From: Plantago ovata
Lineage: Eukaryota > Streptophyta > Magnoliopsida > Lamiales > Plantaginaceae
Length of the DNA: 64,000 nt
Assembly: GCA_028274465.1 (NCBI GenBank)
Contig: CM051455.1
Location: forward strand, 70,724,985-70,788,984
Direction of reading: 5' to 3'
The number at the start of each line of letters is the position of its first letter. Position 1 is the stretch's first letter. This document shows, one piece after another, positions 35,538 through 49,074 of this stretch. Both the position numbers and the translations under genes were made by a program. The notes beneath the pieces are model-generated. The model made no database searches. It saw only the letters and a list, made by a program, of their open reading frames with translations, and was not told the DNA's origin.

Positions 35538-36649
35538 GTTCTATACATACAACTCATTCTTTACATAGCATTGTATCTTTCATCTACATAAAGCAATAGA
35601 AAGTGGATGAATGAATCATCTAGTTAGTAAGCAAAATAGATAGGTTAGTTTCAATGGACTCTTTAACTTGCTCATTAAGGAAGCAAGGGAACTTCTTATT
35701 TGATTGTGTATATAACTCTAGTGCTTGTAGTTAGTTCTCTCCTATGTTTGCGGAAAGGGATATCATAACGGAACACTCTATATAGCAATCTAACTAATCT
35801 AGTGATCTAGTTATTGTTCTAGATAATGGGAAGACATACAACTCATTCTTTACATGGGATTGTATCTTTCATCTACCTAAAGCAATAGAAAGTGAATGAA
35901 TGAATCAATAGACAACTAATCTAGTTTGTAAGGGTAATGGAAAGGTTAGTTTCAGCTATTGTACTTGTAGTTAGTTCTCTCCTATGTTTGAGGAAACGGA
36001 TATCATAATGGATCACTCTAAATAGCAATCTAACTAATCTAGTGGTCTAGTAGTTGTTCAATACATACGACTTATTCTTTACATGGCATTGTATCTTTCA
36101 TCTACATAATGTAATAGAAAGTGGATGAATGAATCATCTAGTTAGTAAGCACAATAGATAGGTTAGTTTCAATGAAATCTTTAACTTGCTCATTAAGGAA
36201 GCAAGGGAACTTCTTATTTGATTGTGTATATAACTCTATTACTTGTAGTTATTTCTCTCCAATATTTGCGGAAAGGGATATCATAACGGAACACTCTATA
36301 TAGTAATCTAACTAATCTAGTGATCTAGTTGTTGTTCTAGGTAAAGGGAAGACATACAACTCATTTTGTACATGGGATTGTATCTTTCATCTACCTAAAG
36401 CAATAGAAAGTGAATGAATGAATCAATAGACAACTAATCTAGTATGTAAGCGTAATGGAAAGGTTAGTTTCAGCTATAGTACTTGTATTTATTTCTCTCC
36501 TATGTTTGAGGAACGGGATATCATAATGGAACACTCTAAATAGCAATCTAACTAATCTAGTGATCTATTAGTTGTTCTATACATAAGACTCATTCATTAC
36601 ATGGCATTGTATCTTTCATCTAACTAAAGCAATAGAAAGTGGATGAATG

Positions 36650-39600
36650 AATCAATAGACAACTAATCTAATTTGTAAGGGTAATGGAAAGATTGGTTTC
36701 AGCTATAGTACTTGTACTTAGTTCTCTCCTATGGTTGAGGAAAGGGATATCAAAATGGAACACACTAAATAGCAAACTAACTAATCTAGTGATCCAGTAG
36801 TTGATCTAATAGTTGTTCTATACATAAAAATCCTTCTTTACATGGCATTGTATCATTCATCTACGTAAAATAATAGAAACTGGATAATGAATCATCTAAT
36901 TAGTAAGGACAATAGAGAGGTTAGTTTCAATGGACTCTTTAACTTGCTCATAAAGCAAGCAAGGGAACTTCTTCGTTGATTGTGTATATAACTCTAGTAC
37001 TTGTAGTTAGTTCTCTCCTTTGTTTGCGGAAAGGCATATCATAACGGAACAATCTATATAGAAAAATCTAACTAATCTAGTGATCTAGTTTTTATTCTAG
37101 ATAAAGGGAAGACATACAACATATTCTTTACATGGGATTGTATCTTTCATTTACCTAAACCAATAGAAAGTGGATGAATGAATCAATAGACGACTAATCT
37201 AGTTTGTAACGGTAAGGGAAAGGTTAGTTTCACCTATAGTACTTGTAGTTAGTTCTCTCCTATGTTTTAGGGCAGGGATGTCAGAATGGAACACTCTAAA
37301 TAGTAATCAAACTAATCTAGTGATCTAGTAGTTGTTCTGGATCTAGTAGTTGATGTAGTAGTTGTTCTATACATACAACTCATTCTTTACATGGCATTGT
37401 ATCTTTCCTCTACCTAAAGCAATAGAAAGTCGATGAATGAATCATCTAGGTAGTAAGGACAATAGAGAGGTTAATTTCAATGGACTCTTTAACTTTCTCA
37501 TTAAGGAAGCAAGGGAACATCTTATTTGATTGTGTATATAATTCTAGTGCTTGTAGTTAGTTCTCTCCTATGTTTGCGGAAAAGGATATCATAACGGAAC
37601 ACTCTATATAGCAATCTAACTAATCTAGTGATCTAATTGTTGCTCTAGATAAAGGTAAAACATATAACTCATTATTTACATGGGAATGTATCTTTCATCT
37701 ACCTAAAGAAATGGAAAGTGGATGAATGAATCAATAGATGACTAATCTAGTTGGTAAGGGTAATGGAAAGGTTCGTTTCATCTATAATACTGTAGTTAGT
37801 TCTCTCCTATGTTTGAGGAAAGGGATATCATAATGGAACACTATAAATAGCAATCTAACTAATCTAGTTGTTGTTCTAGATAAAGGTAAGATATACAACT
37901 CATTCTTTACATGGTATTGTATCTTTCATCTAACTAAAGCAATAGAAAGTGAATGAATGAATCAATAGACAACTAATCTAGTTTGTATGGGTAATGGAAA
38001 GGTTAGTTTCATCTATAGTACTTGTAATTAGTTCTCTCCTATGTTTGAGGAAAGGGATATCATAATGGAACACTCTAAATAGCAATCTAACTAATCTAGT
38101 GATCTAGTAGTTGTTCTATACATACAACTCATTCTTTACATGGCATTGTATCTTTCGTCTACTTAAAGCAATAGAAAGTGGGTGAATGAATCATCTAGTT
38201 AGTAAGGACAATAGAGAGGTTAGTTTCAATGGACTCTTTAACTTGTTCATTAAGGAAGCAAGTGAACTTCTTCTTTGATTGTGTATATAATTCTAGTGCT
38301 TGTAGTTAGTTCTCTCCTATGTTTGCGGAAAGGGATATCATAACGGAACACTCTATATAACAATCTAACTAATCTAGTGATCTAATTGTTTCTCTAGATA
38401 ATGGGAACACATACAACTCATTATTTACATGGGATTGTATCTTTCATCTACCTAAAGCAATGTAAATTGGATGAATGAATCAATAGACGACTAATCTAAT
38501 TTTAAAGGGTAATGGAAAGATTGGTTTCTGCTATAGTACTTGTACTTTGTTCTCTCCTATGTTTGAGGAACGGGATATCATAATGGAACACTCTAAATAG
38601 AAATCTAACTAATCTAGTGATCTATTAGTTGTTCTATACATACAACTCATTCATTACATGGCATTGTATCTTTCATCTACATAAAAAATAGAATGTGGAT
38701 GAACGAATCATCTAGTTAGTAAGCACAATAAATAGGTTAGTTTCAATTGACACTTTAACATGCTCATTAAGGAAGCAAGCGAACTTCTTATTTTATTGTG
38801 TATATAACTCTAGTACTTGTATTTAGTTCTCTCCTATGTTTGCGGAAAGGGATATGATAACGAAACACTCTATATAGCAATCTAACTAATCTAGTGATCT
38901 CGTTGTTGTTCTAGAACAAGGGAAGACGTACAACTCATTCTTTACATGGGATTGTATCTTTCATCTACCTAAAGCAATAGAAAGTGAATGAATGAATCAA
39001 TAGACAACTATCTAGTTTGTAAGGGTAATGAAAAGGTTAGTTTCAGCTATATTACTTCTAGTTAGTTCTCTTCTATAATTGAGGAAAGGGATATCATAAT
39101 GGAACACTCTAAATAGCATTCTAACTAATCTAGTGGTCTAGTAGTTGATCCAGTAGTTGTTCTTTTCATACAACTCATTCTTTACATGGTATTGTATCTT
39201 TCATCAACATAAAGCAATAGAAAGTGGATAAATGAATCATCTAGTTAGTAAGCACGATAGATAGGTTAGTTTCAATTGACACTTTAACTTGCTCATTAAG
39301 GAAGAAAGAGAACTTCTTATTCTATTGTGTATATAACTCTAGTACTTGTATTTAGTTCTCTCCTATGTTTGCGGAAAGGGATATGATAACGGAACACTCT
39401 ATATAGCAATCTAACTAATCTAGTGATCTCGTTGTTGTTCTAGATCAAGGGAAGACATACAACTCATTCTTTACATGGGATTGTATCTTTCATCTACCTA
39501 AAGCAATAGAAACAGAATGAATGAATCAATAGATAACTAATCTAGTTTGTATGGTTAATGAAAAGGTTAGTTTCATCTATATTACTTGTATTTAGTTCTC

Positions 39601-41870
39601 TCCTATGTTTGAGGAAAGGGATATCATAATGGAACACTCTAAATATCAATCTAACTAATCTAGTGATCTAGTTGTTGTTCTAGATAAATGTAAGACATAC
39701 AACTCATTCTTTACATGGAATTGTATCTTTCATCTAACTAAAGCAATAGAAAGTGAATGAATGAATCAATAGACAACTAATCTAATTTGTAAGGGTAATG
39801 GAAAGATTGGTTTCAGCTATAGTACTTGTACTTAGTTCTCTCCTATGGTTGACGAAAGGGATATCAAAATGGAACACACTAAATAGCAAACTAACTAATC
39901 TAGTGATCCAGTAGTTGATCTAATAGTTGTTCTATACATAAAAATCATTCTTTACATGGCATTGTATCATTCATCTACGTAAAACAATAGAAACTGGGTA
40001 ATGAATCATCTAGTTAGTAAGGACAATAGAGAGGTTAGTTTCAATGGACTCTTTAACTTGCTCATAAAGCAAGCAAGGGAACTTCTTCGTTGATTGTGTA
40101 TATAACTCTAGTACTTGTAGTTAGTTCTCTCCTTTGTTTGCGGAAAGGCATATCATAACGGAACAATCTATATAGAAAAATCTAACTAATCTAGTGATCT
40201 AGTTTTTATTCTAGTTAAAGGGAAGACATACAACATATTCTTTACATGGGGTTGTATCTTTCATTTACCTAAACCAATAGAAAGTGGATCAATGAATCAA
40301 TAGACGACTAATATAGTTTGTAACGGTAAGGGAAAGGTTAGTTTCACCTATAGTACTTGTAGTTAGTTCTCTCCTATGTTTTAGGACAGGGATGTCAGAA
40401 TGGAACACTCTAAATAGTAATCAAACTAATCTAGTGATCTAGTAGTTGTTCTGGATCTAGTAGTTGATGTAGTAGTTGTTCTACACATACAACTCATTCT
40501 TTCCATGGCATTGTATCTTTCCTCTACCTAAAGCAATAGAAAGTCGATGAATGAATCATCTAGGTAGTAAGGACAATAGAGAGGTTAGTTTCAATGGACT
40601 CTTTAACTTGCTCATTAAGGAAGCAAGGGAACATCTTATTTCATTGTGTATATAATTCTAGTGCTTGTAGTTAGTTCTCTCCTATGTTTGCGGAAAAGGA
40701 TATCATAACGGAACACTCTATATAGCAATCTAACTAATCTAGTGATCTAATTGTTGCTCTAGGTAAAGGGAAAACATACAACTCATTATTTACATGGGAT
40801 TGTATCTTTCATCTACCTAAAGGAATGGAAAGTGGATGAATGAATCAATAGATGACTAATCTAGTTTGTAAGGGTAATGGAAAGGTTGGTTTTAGCTATA
40901 GTACTGTAGTTAGTTCTCTCCTATGTTTGAGGAAAGGGATATCATAATGGAACACTCTAAATAGCAATCTAACTAATCTAGTTGTTGTTCTAGATAAAGG
41001 TAAGATATACAACTCATTCTTTACATGGTATTGTATCTTTCATCTAACTAAAGCAATAGAAAGTGAATGAATGACTCAATAGACAACTAATCTAGTTTGT
41101 AAGGGTAATGGAAAGGTTAGTTTCATCTATAGTACTTGTAATTAGTTCTCTCCTATGTTTGAGGAAAGGGATATCATACTGGAACACTCTAAATAGCAAT
41201 CTAACTAATCTAGTGATCTAGTAGTTGTTCTATACATACAACTCATTCTTTACATGGCATTGTATCTTTCGTCTACTTAAAGCAATAGAAAGTGGGTGAA
41301 TGAATCATCTAGTTAGTAAGGACAATAGAGAGGTTAGTTTCAATGGACTCTTTAACTTGTTCATTAAGGAAGCAAGTGAACTTCTTCTTTGATTGTGTAT
41401 ATAACTCTAGTGCTTGTAGTTAGTTCTCTCCTATGTTTGCGGAAAGGGATATCATAACGGAACACTCTATATAACAATCTAACTAATCTAGTGATCTAAT
41501 TGTTTCTCTAGATAATGGGAACACATACACCTCATTATTTACATTGGATTGTATCTTTCATCTACCTAAAGCAATGTAAAGTGGATGAATGAATCAATAG
41601 ACGACTAATCCAATTTTAAAGGGTAATGGAAAGATTGGTTTCAGCTATAGTACTTGTACTTTGTTCTCTCCTATGTTTGAGGAAAGGGATATCAAAATGG
41701 AACACTCTAAATAGCAAACTAACTAATCTAGTGATCCAGTAGTTGATCTAGTAGTTGTTCTATACATAAAACTCATTCTTTACATGGCATTGTATCTTTC
41801 ATCTACGTAAAGCAATAGAAAGTGGATAATGAGTCATCTAGTTAGTAAGGACAATAGAGAGGTTAGTTTC
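36650..41870. repeat. Satellite segmental duplication with 3114-bp offset
   Basis: Rare variants recur exactly 3114 bp apart: CTATGGTTGA at 36729 and CTATGGTT at 39843, TTCTGGATCTAGTAG at 37335 and 40449, and CTCTATATAACAATC at 38351 and 41465. The second copy extends to roughly 41800. The offset is about twice the 1.58-kb unit, or six dimers, and points to repeated unequal exchange. Confidence 0.8.
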
Positions 41871-44800
41871 AATGGACTCTTTAACTTGCTCATAAAGCAA
41901 GCAAGGGAACTTCTTCGTTGATTGTGTATATAACTCTAGTGCTTGTAGTTAGTTCTCTCCTTTGTTTGCGGAAAGGGATATCATAACGGAACAGTCTATA
42001 TAGCAATCTAACTGATCTAGTGATCTAGTTGTTGTTCTAGATAAAGGTAAGACATACAACTCATTGTTTACATGGGATTGTATCTTTCATCTAACTAAAG
42101 CAATAGAAAGTGAATGAATGAATCAATAGATAACTAATCTAGTTTGTAAGGGTAATGGAAAGGTTAGTTTCAGCTATAGTAACTGTAATTAGTTATCTTC
42201 TATGTTTGAGAAAAAGGGATATCATAATGGAACACTCTAAATAGCAATCTAACTAATCTAGCTATCTAGTAGTTGTTCTAGATCTAATAGTTGTTCTAGA
42301 TCTACTAGTTGTTCTAGACATACAACTCATTCTTTACATGGCATTGTATCTTTCATCTACTTAAAGCAATAGAAAGTGGATGAATGAATCATCTAGTTAG
42401 TAAGGACAATAGAGAGGTTAGTTTCAACGGACTCTTTAACTTGCTCATTAAGGAAGCAAGGGAACTTCTTCTTTGATTGTGTATATAACTCTAGTACTTG
42501 TAGTTAGTTCTCTTCTATGTTTGTGGAAAGGGATATCATAACGGAACAATCTATATAGCACAATCTTACAAATCTAGTGATCTAGTTGTTGTTCTAGATA
42601 AAGGGAAGACATACAACTCATTCTTTACATGGGATTGTATCTTTCATCCAACTAAAGCAATAGAAAGTGAATGAATGAATCAATAGACAAATAATCTAGT
42701 TTGTAAGGGTAATGGAAAGGTTAGTTTCAGCTATAGTAGTTGTAACTATTTATCTTTTATGTTTGAGGAAAGAGATATCATAATGGAACTCTCTAAATTG
42801 CAATCTAACTAATCTAGTGATCTAGTTGTTGTTGTAGATCTAGTAGTTGTTCTATACATACAACTCATTCTTTACATGGCATTGTATATTTCATCTACGT
42901 ACAACAGTAGAAGTGGATAAATGAATCATCTCGTTAGTAAGGACAATATAGAGGTTAGTTTCAATGGACTCTTTAACTTGCTCATTAAGGAAGCAAGGGA
43001 ACTTCTTCTTTGATTGTGTATATAACACTAGTCCTTGTAGTTAGTTCTCTTCTATGTTTGCGGAAACGGATATCATAACGGAACAATCTATATAGCACAA
43101 TCTAATAATCTAGTGATATAGTTGTTGTTCGAGATAAAGGGAAGACATACAACGTATTATTTACATGGGATTGTATCTTTCATCTACCTAAAGGAATAGA
43201 AAGTGGATGAATGAATCAATAGACAACTAATCTAGTTTGTAAGGGTAATGGAAAGGTTAGCTTCAGCTATAGTAATTGTAATTAGTTATCTTCTATGTTT
43301 GAGGAAAGGGATATCATAATGGAACACTCTAAATAGCAATCTAACTAATCTAGTGATCTAGTAGTGGTTCTAGATCTAGTAGTTGTTCTATACATACAAC
43401 TCATTCTTTACATGGCATTGTATCTTTCATCTACTTAAAGCAATAGAAAGTGGATGAATGAATCATCTAGTTAGTAAGGACAATAGAGAGGTTAGTTTCA
43501 ACGGACTCTTTAACTTGCTCATTAAGGAAGAAAGGGAACATCTTCTTTGATTGTGTATATAACTCTAGTACTTGTATTTAGTTCTCTTCTATGTTTGCGG
43601 AAAGGGATATCATAACGGAACAATCTATATAGAACAATCTAACTAATCTAGTGATCTAGTTGTTGTTCTAGATAAATGGAAGACATACAACGTATTCTTT
43701 ACATGGGATTGTATCTTTCATCTACCTAAAGCAATAGAAAGTGGATGAATGAATCAATAGACGACTAATCTAGTTTGTAAGGGTAATGGAAAGGTTAGTT
43801 TCACCTATAGTACTTGTAGTTAGTTCTCTCCTATGTTTGAGGAAAGGGATATCATAATGGAACACTCTAAATAGCAATCTAACTAATCTAGTGATCTAGT
43901 TGTTGTTCTAGATAAAGGTACGACATACAACTCATTCTTTACATGGGATTGTATATTTCATATAACTAAAGCAATAGAAAGTGAATGAATAAATCAATAT
44001 ATAAATAATCTAGTTTGTAAGGGTAATGGAAAAGTTAGTTTCAGCTATAGTAATTGTAATTAGTTATCTAATATGTTTGAGGAAAGGGATATCATAATGG
44101 AACACTCTAATAGCAATCTAACTAATCTAGTGATCTAGAAGTTGTTCTATATCTAGTAGTTGTTCTATACATACAACTCATTATTTACATGACATTGTAC
44201 CTTTAATCTACGTAAAGCAATAGAAAGTGGATGAATGAATTATCTAGTCAGTAAGTACAATAGAGAGGTTAGTTTCAATGGACTCTTCAACTGGCTCATT
44301 AAGGAAGCAAGAGAACTTTTTCTTTGATTGTGTATATAACTCTAGTACTTGTAGTTAGTTCTCTCCTATGTTTGCGGAAAGGGATATCATAACGGAACAA
44401 TCTATATAGCACAGTCTAATTAATCTAGTGATCTAGTTGTTGTTCTAGATAAAGGGAAGACATACAACGTATTCTTTACATGAGATTGTATCTTTGATCT
44501 ACCTAAAGCAATAGAAAGTGGATGAATGAATCAATAGACGACTAATCTAGTTTTTAAGGGTAATGGAAAGGTTAGTTTCACCTATAGTACTTTTAGTTAG
44601 TTCTCTCCTATGTTTGAGGAAAGGAATATCATAATGGAACACTCTAAATAGCAATCTAACTAATCTAGTGATCTATTTGTTGTTCTAGATAAAGGTAAGA
44701 CATACAACTCATTCTTTACATGGGATTGTATCTTTCATCTAACTAAAGCAATAGAAAGTGAATGAATGAATCAATAGAAAACTAATCTAGTTTGTAAGGG

Positions 44801-46700
44801 TAATGGAAAGGTTAGTTTCAGCTACAGTAGTTGTAATTAGTTATCTTCTATGTTTGAGGAAAGGGATATCATAATGGAACTCTCTAAATTGCAATCTAAC
44901 TAATCTAGTGATCTAGTAGTTGTTTTACATGTAGTAGTTGTTCTATACATACAACTCATTTTTTACATGGCATTGTATCTTTCATCTACTTAAAGCAATA
45001 GAAAGTGGATGAATGAATCATCTAGTTAGTAAGGACAATAGAGACGTTAGTTTCCATGGACTCTTTAACTGGCTCATTAAGGAAGCAAGGGAACTTCTTC
45101 TTTGATTGTGTATATAACTCTAGTACTTGTAGTTAGTTCTCTCCTACGTTTGCGGAAAGTGATATCATAACAGAACAATCTATATAGCACAATCTAACTA
45201 ATCTAGTGATCTATTTGTTGTTCGAGATAAAGGGAAGACATACAACGTATTCTTTACATGAGATTGTATCTTTGATCTACCTAAAGCAATAGAAAGTGGA
45301 TGAATGAATCAATAGACGACTAATCTAGTTTTTAAGGGTAATGGAAAGGTTAGTTTCACCTATAGTACTTGTAGTTAGTTCTCTCCTATGTTTGAGGAAA
45401 GGGATATCATAATGGAACACTCTAAATAGCAATCTAACTAATCTAGTGATCTAGTTGTTGTTCTAGATAAAGGTAGGACATACAACTCATTCTTTACATG
45501 GGATTGTATCTTTCATCTAACTAAAGCAATAGAATGTGAATGAATGAATCAATAGACAACTAATCTAGTTTGTAAGGGTAATGGAAAGTTTAGTTTCAGC
45601 TATAGTACTTGTAATTAGTTATCTTCTATGTTTGAGGAAAGGGATATCATAATTGAACTCTCTAAATTGCAATCTAACTAATCCAGTGATCTAGTAGTTG
45701 TTCTATACATACAACTCATTCTTTACATGACATTGTATCTTTCATCTACGTACAACAATAGAAGTGGATAAATGAATCATGTATTTAGTAAGGACAATAG
45801 AGAGGTTAGTTTCGATGGACTCTTTAACTTGCTCATTAAGGAAGCAAGAGAACTTGTTTTTTGATTGTGTATATAACTCTAGTCCTTGTAGTTAGTTCTC
45901 TCCTATGTTTGTGGAAATGGATATCATAACGGAACACTCTATATAACATTCTAACTAATCTATTGATCTAATTGTTGCTCTAGATAAAGGGAAAATATAC
46001 AACTCATTATTTACACGGGATTGTATTTTTCATCTACCTAAAGCAATGGAAAGTGGATGAATGAATCAATAGATGACTAATATAGCTTTTAAGGGTAATG
46101 AAAAGGTTGGTTTCAGCTATAGTACTGTAGTTAGTTCTCTCCTATGTTTGAGGAAAGGGCTATCATAATGGAACACTCTAAATATCAATCTAACTAATCT
46201 AGTGATCTAGTAGTTGTTCTAGATCCAGTAGTTGATGTAGTACTTTTTCTATACATACAACTCATTCTTTACATGACATTGTATCTTTCCTCTACTTAAA
46301 GCAATAGAAAGTCGGTGAATGAATCATATAGTTAGTAAGGACAATAGAGAGGTTAGTTTCAATGGACTCTTTAACTTGTTCATTAAGCAAGCAAGGGAAC
46401 TTCTTATTTTATTGTGTATATAACTCTAGTGCTTGTAGTTAGTTCTCTCCTATGTTTGCAGAAAAGGATATCATAACGGAACACTCTATATAGCAATCTA
46501 ATTAATCTAGTGATCTAATTGTTCCTCTAGATGAAGGGAAAACATACAACTCATTATTTACATGGGATTGTATCTTTCATCTACCTAAAACAATGGAAAG
46601 TGGATGAATGAATCAATAGATGACTAATCTAGTTTGTAAGGGTAATGGAAAGGTTGGTTTCAGCTATAGTACTGTAGTTAGTTCTCTCCTATGTATGAGG

Positions 46701-47528
46701 TGTTGAAGGGTAATTCGTACTTTTTCTTAAGTTCCCAGTGAGTTGCTATGGAGAACTATTCTATGTCTTATTCATGTAGTGTTCCTCTTGAAATGGTAGG
46801 GAACCTTCTTGTAGCTTCCTCGCACCTAAAATGGACTAGAGGGGGGGGGTTATTGTCTCTTACCTGGTCTGTAAGGTATCAGACCAGAGTGATGACTTTA
46901 CGTGTAGGTAGCTGAAGACTTCCCTAGTGAGAGAAATATTGAGTGGTGGTTGAGAGGTATTAATTCTTACCCGTTGGGTAATGAATGAAGCCTTTATATA
47001 CACGTAGACTTTTATGGTCAGGTCGCGTAGGATCATGACACGTGTGTGACTGAGATTGAAGCCTTCTTTGGCCCAAGCCCATTAAGGAGGTCCATGGGCC
47101 TTGCCCAAGTATCTTGGCTAGGGTTGAGAGGGCAACATAGAAATTTCGGGGCCCACGAAGTAATCCAGTAGGCTGGTCGCACAGGGAGCAACCATGCCTT
47201 GTCGCCCAAGGTCCTTGAGCCTCTCTTGTACGTAGGTGGTCCGAGTAGTATTCTGTCTAGTTTCTCTCAAAGAGCGTTACGTTTACGTAAGGTCCTCCTC
47301 GAGCCATAGAGATGCTCCTCGAGCTCAATGGCTGCTTTGTCCTTATGATGAGCTTATTTTGAGGGTTGGCCTCCTAATGTTGAGGTCGGACCCTATGTTG
47401 GTCGAACCACACTTTAGTGACATACTTGGGTGTGGTCGCGCCCCTTGAGGGACGACCTATGATGCGTTGTCGCGCTCTTAGACCGCTCCAGTTCGTACAT
47501 GCGGTCTGGACATATTTCAACCCTAACA
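46701..47528 (-). repeat. Tat B 3' LTR
   Basis: An 828-bp LTR reading TGTTAGGGTT to CCTTCAACA on the minus strand. It matches 19897-20651 with point differences and an 85-bp extra stretch around 47110-47195. TATATAAAG (minus) lies at 46992-47000. The five bases on its left, TGAGG, are the candidate target-site duplication in the satellite; the partner at the other end is lost. Confidence 0.87.
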
Positions 47529-47541
47529 TATGTCCCCCTAG
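47529..47541 (-). promoter_or_regulatory. Tat B polypurine tract
   Basis: On the minus strand CTAGGGGGACATA precedes the LTR start TGTTAGGG. This fixes the LTR as the 3' one and the element as minus strand. Confidence 0.75.
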
Positions 47542-48308
47542 TTTCCAAGTATATTTGTAGAAGATAGTTGAGGAACTATGTTGAAGTAGAGGTCGAGCAG
47601 AGCCTCGGCTAGTAGTGGGCAAAAAAAGATTTTCGTATTCGCACCTTGGTATCTTTCCCTCCTCCTATCTCTCCCTCCCCCCCCTTTTTATAGGGTGCGA
47701 GCAGACGTTGCTCGGACCTTATGAAAAGAGGTATATTTGCCGGGTAGAGATTGGATCCGGGTAAGTATTCCTTGGTGGAGTGGAATGACTTCCTGCCGCT
47801 TTTTTCCTTGCAAATTATCTCGAGGAGAGATAATTTTGAGAGTGGAATGAAATGACTGCTTGCCGCTTTTTTCCTTGCAAATTATCTCGAGGAGAGATAA
47901 TTTTGAGAGTGGAATGAAATGACTACTTGCCGCTTTTTTCATTGCAAATTATCTCGAGAAGAGATAATTTTGAGGGTGGCTCCTCGATCTATCACAATGT
48001 ATCAGTCGATTTTTTGTCTTATCACCCTTTTTTATATGTGCAATCTCGAGGAGAGATATTTTTTAGGGTCGCTCTACGTTATGGTCGTCGCTCCAGTCAT
48101 AACCCAAGTGGTGCGGTACTCGCGCTACGGATTACCTAGTGTGATCAGGTAATCCGCGCTGGCATGGGAAAGTGTGCCCGAGCGGGAGCGTGGAGGGTAA
48201 ATTGGTGAATTCGCCTGGCGGCTGTAATCTGGGCCGTTGATAGCTGCCACGTGTTCGGTCCGGATGGAGCGAGGGGCACCGACGGTTCGAATTCCTGGGA
48301 TACCCTTC
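47542..48308. other. Tat B noncoding region upstream of the antisense gene
   Basis: No gene is seen here. The region holds the 67-bp tandem repeats described separately and then a GC-richer stretch leading to the TATA box at 48309. For the element this is 3' noncoding DNA, and for the opposing gene it is upstream promoter DNA. Confidence 0.6.
47775..47977. repeat. 67-bp tandem repeats with a conserved hairpin
   Basis: Three copies at a 67-bp period: AATTATCTC starts at 47813, 47880 and 47947. Each contains a 9-bp perfect inverted repeat, AATTATCTC and GAGATAATT, around a 5-base loop (GAGGA or GAGAA), preceded by TGCCGCTTTTTT. A decayed fourth hairpin is at about 48040-48062. The repeats lie 330-530 bp before the TATA box of the antisense gene. 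Confidence 0.88.
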
Positions 48309-48316
48309 TATAAATA
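48309..48316 (+). promoter_or_regulatory. TATA box of the Tat B antisense gene
   Basis: TATAAATA followed by GGGGAGG, a standard plant core promoter, with about 766 bp to the ATG at 49075. Transcription would start near 48340 and run against the element's own transcript. It lies outside the LTR, so it is an internal promoter. Confidence 0.7.
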
Positions 48317-48519
48317 GGGGAGGACCAATTCATTTCTCACTTTTCCGAAAAATTTTCACTCAGAGCATTTGAGAGAGCGAAGAGCGAAATCTTGAGATCG
48401 AGGAGCGTAAAAGAGAGATCGAAGATCTTTTCCGGTGTCTTTTAGGCGAACCAACAGTCCCATTTTCCGGCGGATCTAGTAGCTTCCGAGTTCAATTCCG
48501 ACTTCAATCACTTAAACAA

Positions 48520-49073
48520 GTAAGTCCTTCTACAGTTACCCGAATATAATTACTTGAATGCTTGCTTTATTCCCGTTTTCTTCACTTTGCCGTCACGGGC
48601 ACATGCCCTCCGCCTGTCTCCGCTGCCTGAGCCCTTGCCGGCGTACGGCAGGCTTGAGAATGCTTACCGGACTTAATAACATACCTAAATGGACCGTGAA
48701 ACTCGCTTTTTTCCGTTAATTCACATGCTTGCACTTCTATAGATTTCGTAATTCTTCCCCTTTTTAATTTTCTGTAAACCCCATTGCCTCCTCATATTCG
48801 CCGTGAAAACATGCTAAGTATAGAGCGGTTGGTCGCTCCCTGTTTATTTGTCTTCATATGTTAGAGCAGTTGGTCGCTCCCTTTTTGCTCGTCTTCATAT
48901 GTTTTTTTCTCCTCGCTCTGCTTGTACTTTGCCGTAGAGTAACTTCTTTTGTACTTCTGCCCTTTTTCTTGAGATTTTTCTACGTTCGGGAGGTCGAGCA
49001 TAATCAATATACATAAACGGACCTCTCGGACTATCACCACCCATCCTTACTCTTTTTCTGGCCTACCTTTTAG
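48520..49073 (+). other. Predicted leader intron of the antisense gene
   Basis: The donor AACAA/GTAAGTCC at 48520 matches the plant consensus, and the acceptor CTACCTTTTAG/G at 49073 follows a T-rich tract. Exactly one base separates the acceptor from the ATG at 49075. The 554-bp length and AT-rich content fit a 5' UTR intron. The region has no open frame of note. This is predicted from sequence only. Confidence 0.65.
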
Positions 49074-49074
49074 G

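Larger units (their letters stand above)
25994..46700. repeat. Large AT-rich satellite array, A/B dimers
   Basis: A head-to-tail tandem array, all in one orientation. Two related monomers alternate: A (about 289 bp, e.g. 26009-26297) and B (about 241 bp, e.g. 26298-26538). Both share the start ACTCATTCTTTACAT and the block AGTTCTCTCCTATGTTTG. A carries an extra stretch of roughly 50 bp (around CTTTAACTTGCTCATTAAGG and the TTGATTGTGTATATAAC block) that B lacks. Dimer spacing measured at the TGTTCTATACAT marker is 518-530 bp early on; spacing varies later through short GATCTAGTAGTT expansions. About 39 dimers fit. No genes, tRNAs or spacer-type variation are seen. The family is not one I recognise. 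Confidence 0.95.

Noticed and set aside
25994-46700. CRISPR-like array
   Set aside because: Monomers of 240-290 bp with no unique spacers, in a plant nuclear context, are satellite DNA.
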